From DASTCC01 sp035711465 (GTDB lineage: Bacteria; Acidobacteriota; Vicinamibacteria; Vicinamibacterales; SCN-69-37), in NCBI GenBank assembly GCA_035711465.1, contig DASTCC010000596.1:1-10477 (forward strand): DNA of 10,477 bases, read 5' to 3'. Under the pieces are notes generated by a model. It searched no databases and was not told the DNA's origin. It saw only the letters and a program-made list of their open reading frames with translations. Positions 1 through 5,388 of this stretch are shown here, one piece after another (within the stretch, counting starts at the first letter, position 1; each line of letters begins with the position of its first letter). The position numbers were made by a program, and so were the translations under genes.

Positions 1-521
1 GCGATCGCGTTCATGCCGCTCGCCGCGCTGACCTCCGCCGGCAGGTCCAGCGTCAGCGCCGGATCGTAGACGACGAGCGCCGGCGCCACCCGGGCGTCGC
101 GGCCCGTTCGCTTGCCCTCTCGATCGGTGATGCCCCAGATGCCGGTCATCTCCGATCCGGCATAGGTCGTCGGCACCGCGGCAATCGGCAGCGACGTCGC
201 GAGCGCGATCGCTTTCGCCAGGCCGATCGGCGAGCCGCCGCCGATAGCGATCAGCACATCGGCATCGACGCGACGCACGTCCTGCAGCGCCACGTCGACG
301 TCGTCGATTGGCACGTGCTGCACCGCCCGGTCGAAGCGCCCGACGACGATGCCGGCGAGGTCGGTCAGGAGCCCGGCCGTCGACCGCGCTCGGCCCGCCG
401 TCGTGATCACGAAGGCGCGCCGCCAGGTCCGGCGCTCGAGCTCGCGGCCGAGTGCGCGCGACGCGCCGTCGGCGAACACCACGCGGCGCGCCGCCCACTC
501 GTAGGAGAAGGACTCGGCCAG
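1..521 (-). CDS. Maleylacetate reductase (iron-containing alcohol dehydrogenase family), C-terminus cut by window edge
   Basis: Maleylacetate reductase reduces maleylacetate to 3-oxoadipate with NAD(P)H, a step after ring cleavage of hydroxyquinol, chlorocatechol or hydroquinone; it is cytosolic. About 173 residues are visible of a family length near 350. The N-terminus FSYEW...RRVVFADG (residues 5-19) matches the family start. The dinucleotide-binding loop GGGSPIGLAKAIA is at 94-106, followed by VPTTYAGSEMTGIWGIT (116-132) and GKRTGRDARV (136-145), the last two characteristic of maleylacetate reductases rather than general iron alcohol dehydrogenases. The C-terminal metal-binding helical domain lies off the window. 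No ATG, GTG or TTG precedes the conserved N-terminus after the upstream in-frame TGA (534-536). I chose CTG at 519-521 because GGAG sits 6 bp before it. The next in-frame alternative, GTG at 480-482, would delete the conserved FSYEW segment. It is third in a minus-strand operon, 12 bp after the hydrolase. Function is well supported; the start is tentative. Confidence 0.88.
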   Translation of the reverse strand, partial: MAESFSYEWAARRVVFADGASRALGRELERRTWRRAFVITTAGRARSTAGLLTDLAGIVVGRFDRAVQHVPIDDVDVALQDVRRVDADVLIAIGGGSPIGLAKAIALATSLPIAAVPTTYAGSEMTGIWGITDREGKRTGRDARVAPALVVYDPALTLDLPAEVSAASGMNAI

Positions 522-533
522 AACGCGCTCCGA

Positions 534-1169
534 TCAGCCGGCGCGATCGAGAATGGCCTGCGCCGCGCCGATCTCGTCGTCGTTGACGAGATGGCCCATG
601 CCCGGATAGATGCGAGTGTCGACCGCGGCGCCCATGTTCGCGAACAGCGCCGCCGTCTCGTTGACGCGCGCGAGCGGAACGTGGGGGTCGATGTCGCTGC
701 AGCCGAGGAACACCGGCGTCGCCGCGAAATCGCCGCGCGCCGGCCACGTCGTGCCTGGCGGTCCGATCGCGCCGCCGGTGAATGCGACGACGCCCCCATA
801 TCTGCGCGGATGCCGCACCGCGAATTCGCAGGTGAGGCACGCGCCCTGCGAGAAACCCATCAGGACGATGCGGCTGGGCGCGACGCCGGCGCCGACGGCC
901 GCATCGACGACGCGGCCGATGGCGGCGAGAGCCGACGACAGATATGGCTCGTTGTCCGGGATCGGCGCCATGAAGCTGAGCGGGTACCAGGTCCGGCCCG
1001 CGGCCGCAGGCGCGAGGTAGGTCCAGGCCGGTCGATCGAGCCGGGAGGCCAACTCGAGGATGTTCGCGGGCGCCGCATGGCGGCCGTGCGCGAGGACGAC
1101 CACGCCCGTGCCGCGACCGAGTGGCGAGCCCGCCGCGGCGACGGGCTGGTCCGCGTGCGGATCCGACAT
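534..1169 (-). CDS. Phospholipase/carboxylesterase-family alpha/beta hydrolase (MhqD-like)
   Basis: This 211-residue serine hydrolase belongs to the Abhydrolase_2 (phospholipase/carboxylesterase) family, usually 200-230 residues. The catalytic triad is visible: nucleophile Ser107 in GFSQGA (105-110), Asp161 in CSDIDPHVP (157-165), and His193 in GMGHLV (190-195). The oxyanion-side motif VVVLAHGRH is at 23-31. There is no signal peptide, so it is cytosolic. The ATG at 1167-1169 was chosen because it overlaps the TGA of the upstream dioxygenase (TGATG), a translational-coupling junction; a longer in-frame start at 1226 would run deep into the dioxygenase gene. In Bacillus subtilis the mhqED operon pairs a similar hydrolase with a ring-cleaving dioxygenase in quinone resistance, and the same pairing occurs here. 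The natural substrate is unknown; an ester or acyl product of quinone ring cleavage is an inference. The stop codon is in the same frame as the following maleylacetate reductase. Confidence 0.85.
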   Translation of the reverse strand: MSDPHADQPVAAAGSPLGRGTGVVVLAHGRHAAPANILELASRLDRPAWTYLAPAAAGRTWYPLSFMAPIPDNEPYLSSALAAIGRVVDAAVGAGVAPSRIVLMGFSQGACLTCEFAVRHPRRYGGVVAFTGGAIGPPGTTWPARGDFAATPVFLGCSDIDPHVPLARVNETAALFANMGAAVDTRIYPGMGHLVNDDEIGAAQAILDRAG

Positions 1170-2110
1170 CAGTAGGTCACCGCGGGCAGGTGCGTCTCGA
1201 TCGTCCTGCGGTTCGGCTCTTCCCACGGCGGCAGCTTGAGGTCGCGGCCGAGCGCGTCGATCGGCTCGTCGATCATGAACCCGGGCTGCATCGTCGCCAC
1301 CTCGAAGAGCACGCCGCCGGGCTCGCGGAAGTAAATCGATCGGAAGTAGCAGCGATCCATCACCGGGGTCACCTGCACGCCGGCGTCGACGAGATCACGG
1401 CGCAGCGCGAGTTGCTGCTCCTCGGTCGCGATCGCCATCGCGACGTGATGGACCGTGCCGATGCCGTTGGCCGCGATCGGCGCCTGCGGGTTGGCGACGA
1501 GGTCGATGCGGTGACCCGGTCGATCGCCGCTGACGACCAGCCGCGCGCGATCGGCGGTGCGGCCGGCGACGGTGTACCCCAGGACGCTCGACATGAAATC
1601 GATCGTCGGGTCGAGGGCGCGGACGAGCAGCGTGACGCTGTGCAGGCCGCGCACGGCGACCGATCGATCGGCGTCGCCGCCGGCCCAGGGCTCGCGATCG
1701 TCGGCGTCGGCGCCGACCAGCGAGAAATCGAGACCGGACGGATCCTTGAACTGGAGCGTTGACTCGCCGAAGCCGCTGTCCACCGCGGTCGTGGCGACGC
1801 CGGCGCCATCGAGCCGCTCGTGCCAGAAGCTCATCGCTTGGCGCGGGACCGAGAACGACGTCGTGACAATCTGTCCGGCGCCGCGGGCGCCCATGCGGAC
1901 GCCGTGGCCCTTGTAGGGGAACGTCGTCCAGATGGTGCCGGGCGCGCCGCGCTCGGTGCCGTAGTAGAAGTGATAGACGTTGTGGTTGTCGAAGTTGACG
2001 GTCTTCTTGACGAGGCGGAGGGCCAGGCGCTGCAAACAGAAGTCGAGATCGGCTTGCGCGTCATCCACCGTGGCGGTTACGTGATGCAGCCCGAGGATGG
2101 GATGAGCCAT
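1169..2110 (-). CDS. Ring-cleaving dioxygenase, vicinal oxygen chelate fold (MhqO/PcpA/LinE type)
   Basis: A 313-residue extradiol-type dioxygenase of the glyoxalase/VOC superfamily, related to hydroquinone 1,2-dioxygenases such as PcpA and LinE and to B. subtilis MhqE/MhqO. It is expected to open a 1,4-dihydroxybenzene ring using Fe(II) and O2 in the cytosol. Two VOC modules are visible (about 1-135 and 153-275). Likely iron ligands are His10 in GLHHVTA, His222 in VHHVAM, and Glu270 in GGVLFEVAT, close to the His11/His227/Glu276 set of PcpA. The module-one segments VKKTVNFDNHNVYHFYYG (34-51) and GTIWTTFPY (58-66) are typical of the family. The length is normal. The ATG at 2108-2110 gives the canonical N-terminus MAHPILGLHHVTA; no Shine-Dalgarno sequence precedes it, but TAGAAT lies 6 bp upstream, suggesting a leaderless transcript. 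It is first in the operon with the hydrolase and maleylacetate reductase. The exact ring substrate cannot be read from sequence. Confidence 0.9.
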   Translation of the reverse strand: MAHPILGLHHVTATVDDAQADLDFCLQRLALRLVKKTVNFDNHNVYHFYYGTERGAPGTIWTTFPYKGHGVRMGARGAGQIVTTSFSVPRQAMSFWHERLDGAGVATTAVDSGFGESTLQFKDPSGLDFSLVGADADDREPWAGGDADRSVAVRGLHSVTLLVRALDPTIDFMSSVLGYTVAGRTADRARLVVSGDRPGHRIDLVANPQAPIAANGIGTVHHVAMAIATEEQQLALRRDLVDAGVQVTPVMDRCYFRSIYFREPGGVLFEVATMQPGFMIDEPIDALGRDLKLPPWEEPNRRTIETHLPAVTY

Positions 2111-2116
2111 CGCGCC

Positions 2117-2122
2117 ATTCTA
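2117..2122 (-). promoter_or_regulatory. Candidate -10 box (TAGAAT) for a leaderless dioxygenase mRNA
   Basis: Read on the minus strand, TAGAAT is followed by exactly 6 bases and then the ATG of the dioxygenase gene. A sigma-70 -10 box at that spacing places transcription initiation at or next to the A of the start codon. This agrees with the absence of any purine-rich ribosome binding site. At the 17-bp spacing the -35 position reads TCGTAA, a poor match. The whole divergent gap to the decarboxylase is only about 58 bp. The call rests on spacing and one hexamer. Confidence 0.35.
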
Positions 2123-2168
2123 TCGATTGCGCCATCCGATTACGATTGTCGAACCGCAGCGAGGCCTT

Positions 2169-3590
2169 GTGACACCTGAAGAATTCCGCACCTACGGTCA
2201 TCAACTGGTCGAGTGGATCGCGAGCTATCGCGAGCATGCGGCGCGACGGCCGGTGATGGCGCAGGTCGCGCCGGGCGAAATCCGCGCGCAACTGCCGCCG
2301 TCGCCGCCGCAGGATCCCGAGCCGTTCGATCGCGTGCTGCAGGATCTCGACGCCATCGTGATGCCGGGGATCAGCCATTGGTGCCACCCGCGCTTCTTTG
2401 GCTACTTCCCGTCGAACGGCGATCTGTCGAGCGTCCTCGGCGATTTCGTCAGCACCGGCCTCGGCGTGATCGGCCTCGCCTGGCAGTCGAGTCCGGCGCT
2501 GAGCGAGGTCGAGGAGGTCGCGACCGACTGGCTGCGGCAGATGATCGGGCTCTCGGCGTCGTGGCAGGGCGTCATTCAGGACACCGCGTCGACGAGCACG
2601 CTCGTCGCGCTGCTCACCGCGCGCGAGCGGACGACGCAGTACAGCCTGGCGCACGGCGGGCTGCAGGCGGCGCCGGCCCCGCTCGTCGTCTACACGTCGG
2701 CGCACAGCCACAGCTCGGTCGACAAGGCCGCGCTCCTCGCCGGATTCGGCCGCGATCACGTGCGCCACATCGCACACGACGAACGCTTCGCGATGCGGCC
2801 GGATGCGCTCGCGGCCGCCATCGACACGGATCTCGCTGCTGGCCTGCGCCCGTGCGCCGTCGTCGCCACGTCGGGCACGACCGGCACGACGGCGTTCGAT
2901 CCGCTCGATGCGATCGCGACCATCGCGGGGCCGCACCAAATCTGGCTGCACGTCGATGCGGCGATGGCAGGTTCGGCGATGATCCTGTCGGAGTGCCGCC
3001 ACCTCTGGCAGGGCGTCGAGCGCGCCGACTCGATCGTGGTCAACCCGCACAAGTGGCTCGGCGCGGCATTCGACTGCTCGGTGTACTTCGTCCGCGACGC
3101 GGAACACCTCGTCCGCGTGATGTCGACCAACCCGAGCTACTTGCAGACCACGGCCGACGCGACGGTGAAGAACCTCCGTGACTGGGGTCTGCCGCTCGGC
3201 CGCCGCTTCCGCGCGCTCAAGCTGTGGTTCCTGATCCGCGAGCAAGGCGTGAGCGGACTGCAACGCCGCGTCCGGCGCGATCTCGCAAATGCCGCCTGGC
3301 TGGCGGATCAGGTCCGCGCCGAACGCGACTGGCGGGTCCTGAATCCGGTGGCGCTGCAGACGGTCTGCGTCCGCCACGAGCCGCCAGGCCTCGTGGGCGA
3401 CGCGCTCGATCGCCACACGCTCGGCTGGGTCGACCGCATCAACCGCAGCGGCGACGCCTATCTCACGCCCTCGATCCTCGACGGCCGCTGGATGGCGCGC
3501 GTCTCTATTGGCGCGTTACCGACGGAAAGAGAAGACGTCGCGCGAATGTGGGAAGTGATGCGGGAGGCGGTGCTTCACGTCAGGCCGTGA
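2169..3590 (+). CDS. PLP-dependent aromatic-L-amino-acid-type decarboxylase (group II)
   Basis: A 473-residue pyridoxal-phosphate enzyme of the DDC/tryptophan decarboxylase family, removing the alpha-carboxyl of an amino acid, most likely an aromatic one, to give an amine. Motifs in order: CHPRFFGYFP (72-81), WQSSPALSEVEEVATDWL (105-122), GVIQDTAS (134-141), the PLP-stacking His181 in SAHSHSSVDKA, SGTTGTT (235-241), Asp263 in HVDAAM, which contacts the pyridine nitrogen, and the Schiff-base Lys295 in NPHKWLG. The C-terminal segment with RRFRALKLWF is also family-typical. The length is normal and no signal peptide is seen. I chose GTG at 2169 because it gives the family-like N-terminus MTPEEFRTYG and has GAGG 4 bp upstream; a TTG at 2127 would add 14 unconserved residues. 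It is divergent from the dioxygenase operon across about 58 bp and convergent with the pyrophosphatase. Substrate choice among Trp, Tyr, Phe or DOPA is not resolved. Confidence 0.92.
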   Translation: MTPEEFRTYGHQLVEWIASYREHAARRPVMAQVAPGEIRAQLPPSPPQDPEPFDRVLQDLDAIVMPGISHWCHPRFFGYFPSNGDLSSVLGDFVSTGLGVIGLAWQSSPALSEVEEVATDWLRQMIGLSASWQGVIQDTASTSTLVALLTARERTTQYSLAHGGLQAAPAPLVVYTSAHSHSSVDKAALLAGFGRDHVRHIAHDERFAMRPDALAAAIDTDLAAGLRPCAVVATSGTTGTTAFDPLDAIATIAGPHQIWLHVDAAMAGSAMILSECRHLWQGVERADSIVVNPHKWLGAAFDCSVYFVRDAEHLVRVMSTNPSYLQTTADATVKNLRDWGLPLGRRFRALKLWFLIREQGVSGLQRRVRRDLANAAWLADQVRAERDWRVLNPVALQTVCVRHEPPGLVGDALDRHTLGWVDRINRSGDAYLTPSILDGRWMARVSIGALPTEREDVARMWEVMREAVLHVRP

Positions 3591-3640
3591 TCCGCTGCAT
3601 GTGCTGCATGGTGAAAAGATCTTGGCTCTGGCATCACACA
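3591..3640. other. Convergent intergenic gap, no clear terminator
   Basis: This 50-bp gap separates the stop codons of the decarboxylase (+) and the pyrophosphatase (-). It contains a short direct repeat, GCTGCAT at 3594-3600 and 3603-3609, but I see no GC-rich hairpin followed by a T-run on either strand. Termination here may be Rho-dependent or may overlap the coding ends. Confidence 0.5.
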
Positions 3641-4327
3641 TCACCGCGCTGTCACCTCGCACGGCTTCCCTCCCTGCTGACGGCACCCCACGAAGAACGC
3701 GTGCGTCGTCTTGACGTACGACAGGCCCTGCGCCGCCGATCCCCATCCGGGAACGCGCGAGAACTTGCCGGGCTCGTGCGCCTTGTAGCGGCTGAAGTAG
3801 TCGCCGATGCGCGCCTGGTCGGCCGCCGTCAGCGGATGGACGGGCCTGCCGTCCGGGCCCGCGGCCGAGATCACCACTTTCGAGTCGTGGCCTGTCTCGT
3901 CTTCCATGAACATCAGACCGACGATGACGCCCTGCACGACGGAACCGCCGGCAATCTCGGGGCCGAGGACGAGGACGTCGAAGGGATCGCCATCGTAGGA
4001 GATCGTCTGCGGCACCCAGCCGTAGTTCACCGGGTAACCGCCGAGCGACTCGGGCATCACCCGATCGATCCTGAGCGCGTTCGCCTTCATGTCGAACTCG
4101 AACTTCCGTCGCTCGCCGCGCGGAATTTCGACGAACCCGTTGACGGAGCCGTTGTCGTTGAGCGCCGACATGTCGCGCCAGACCGTCTTCGCATGCGGCG
4201 CCACGGCAGCCAGGCTCTGCACCAGCTCCGTGGTCGCGGCCGCCGGCAGGACGTTCGGGGCGCGCTCGGGCATCTGCGCGCCGACCGCCGCACCGAGAAT
4301 GAATCCAAGCGGCAGGACGATCTTCAT
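3641..4327 (-). CDS. ppa: Inorganic pyrophosphatase, family I, with predicted signal peptide
   Basis: A 228-residue family I soluble pyrophosphatase, hydrolysing diphosphate to two phosphates with Mg2+. The family signature DGDPFDV is intact (Asp112, Asp114, Asp117). Other catalytic regions align by eye with the E. coli enzyme: VEIPRGERRKFEFD (66-79), YPVNYGWVPQT (98-108), EDETGHDSKVV (142-152) and YFSRYK...KFSRVPGW (178-195). The oddity is the N-terminus: MKIVLPLGFILGAAVGA-QMPE has one lysine, a hydrophobic core and an Ala-x-Ala-like end, resembling a Sec signal peptide, followed by about 40 residues before the conserved core begins. Canonical family I enzymes are cytosolic and shorter (E. 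coli 176 residues). There is no lipobox cysteine, so a periplasmic or secreted soluble enzyme is inferred. The gene is 28 bp downstream of the VWFA-related gene on the same strand and probably co-transcribed. Function is firm; location is predicted. Confidence 0.93.
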   Translation of the reverse strand: MKIVLPLGFILGAAVGAQMPERAPNVLPAAATTELVQSLAAVAPHAKTVWRDMSALNDNGSVNGFVEIPRGERRKFEFDMKANALRIDRVMPESLGGYPVNYGWVPQTISYDGDPFDVLVLGPEIAGGSVVQGVIVGLMFMEDETGHDSKVVISAAGPDGRPVHPLTAADQARIGDYFSRYKAHEPGKFSRVPGWGSAAQGLSYVKTTHAFFVGCRQQGGKPCEVTAR

Positions 4328-4355
4328 TGCCTGAGTGCCTCACCGGTCCGATGCA

Positions 4356-5258
4356 TTACTGGGCCCATCCCGGCGCATAGACCCGGACGCCGGCGCGTTT
4401 GATGCCGACGCGAAGCTCCCGCGACTGCGGCGACGGCAACGTGTAGGTGACGATGTACTGCGCCTCGATCAGCCGCGCGTAGCGGATGATCATCGGCTCG
4501 AGCGCCGTCATCGTCGAGATGCTCTCGGTGGCGCCGCCGCTGCGCCGCGGCACCTGATCCATGAACTTCTCCAGCATCGTCGTGCCGCGCGCCACCGTCG
4601 GCGGAATGATCTGGATGCCCCAGAGCGCGGTGCGGCCGCGATGGAGCTCGTTGGCGACCTTGGTCGCCGACGCCACGGTCTCGGTCGACGCTGCGTGCGC
4701 CGACGACGGGTCGACCCGCACGGCGGCGATCAGCGCGCGCCGGCGGGTGATTTCCTCGCTCATGGCGCGCATCGCTTCGCCGACGCCTTCGATGGTCGAA
4801 AACTTGAGACCGAGAAGCTGCGTCACCTGGCGGACGAGCTCCGACGAGGCTTGCGACGCTTTGACGAAGCGAATCGGCGGGCTCTGCGGCAGCGTCAGCC
4901 CGAGGCGCGCGTTCGGACTGGTCTTGGCCAGCGCTTCGGCCAGACCGGTGACCGTGCCGCGCAGGTCCTGCAGGTCCGAGCTGACGGTGTCGAAGAGGAG
5001 GCCGATCGATACGGGATCGCTGGCCGGCCGCACGTCCACCACCTCGCGGTCGAGACCGTCGACGCGGATCACGAAGTCGGCCGCGGTCAGCCCTCGCACC
5101 GGCTCGAGCCGCGAGTCCGCTACCGCCACGTACGCCGTTTCCCTGCCTTGAAATGGCTCGACGCGTTCCGGGCCGCGGGCCGTCAGCGCGATCGAGCCGA
5201 GCCCGATCGTCAGGACGCCGGTCGTCAGCGCGCGCGGGAGAGGCGAACCGGGCAGCAT
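4356..5258 (-). CDS. VWFA-related domain protein (Acidobacteria type), predicted exported
   Basis: A 300-residue protein resembling the VWFA-related proteins common in Acidobacteria; their biochemical role is unknown and adhesion or protein interaction is usually assumed. The N-terminus has a hydrophobic stretch (about 10-27, TGVLTIGLGSIALTA region) consistent with a signal peptide or anchor. Next comes the short beta domain YVAVADSRLEPVRGLTAADF (43-62) found before the VWA fold in this group, then VSIGLLFDTVSS (83-94), which occupies the MIDAS position, a long middle region, and the typical end EAQYIVTYTLP (265-275). The metal site is degenerate: D90-T-V-S-S does not satisfy DxSxS. The ATG at 5256-5258 was chosen because GGAG lies 5 bp upstream and it starts just before the hydrophobic stretch; an in-frame ATG at 5336 lacks this. 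It precedes the pyrophosphatase by 28 bp. Family placement is by eye and moderately sure. Confidence 0.78.
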   Translation of the reverse strand: MLPGSPLPRALTTGVLTIGLGSIALTARGPERVEPFQGRETAYVAVADSRLEPVRGLTAADFVIRVDGLDREVVDVRPASDPVSIGLLFDTVSSDLQDLRGTVTGLAEALAKTSPNARLGLTLPQSPPIRFVKASQASSELVRQVTQLLGLKFSTIEGVGEAMRAMSEEITRRRALIAAVRVDPSSAHAASTETVASATKVANELHRGRTALWGIQIIPPTVARGTTMLEKFMDQVPRRSGGATESISTMTALEPMIIRYARLIEAQYIVTYTLPSPQSRELRVGIKRAGVRVYAPGWAQ

Positions 5259-5342
5259 GGGGTCTCCAGACTTGGACAGGCGGTACAGCACGATGGCCGG
5301 CGCCGCGCTCGCGCGCGACACCGGCCATTGTCTCATTGGTCA

Positions 5343-5384
5343 GGCTGCAGCCTGCGGGTTGCAGGCGGCGGGCTGCAGCCGGCC
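5343..5384. repeat. Degenerate 7-bp tandem repeat just after the propeller-protein stop codon
   Basis: Six consecutive 7-base units read GGCTGCA, GCCTGCG, GGTTGCA, GGCGGCG, GGCTGCA, GCCGGCC. The first and fifth are identical and 28 bp apart, keeping the period. Two copies of the palindrome GGCTGCAGCC (5343-5352, 5371-5380) and a short stem CCTGC/GCAGG (5351-5355, 5361-5365) mean the transcript could fold. The block starts 4 bp beyond the stop codon of the minus-strand propeller gene. There is no T-run, so a classical intrinsic terminator is doubtful. Confidence 0.5.
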
Positions 5385-5388
5385 GCGC

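Noticed and set aside
309..322. TGGCACG followed by TGCA, resembling a sigma-54 promoter
   Set aside because: The GG and GC are 8 bp apart rather than 10, and it lies inside the maleylacetate reductase coding region.
1170..1226. Extended N-terminus of the hydrolase from an ATG at 1226
   Set aside because: It would overlap the dioxygenase gene by 57 bp and adds a non-family-like peptide; the TGATG junction at 1167-1171 gives a normal family start.
2061..3416. A 451-codon minus-strand frame opposite the decarboxylase
   Set aside because: Arg/Ala/Asp-rich low-information translation; the plus-strand frame has all the PLP decarboxylase motifs.
5343..5380. Palindromes and stem as an intrinsic terminator of the propeller gene
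   Set aside because: No T-run follows the stem on the minus strand; the regular 7-bp period explains the self-complementarity better.
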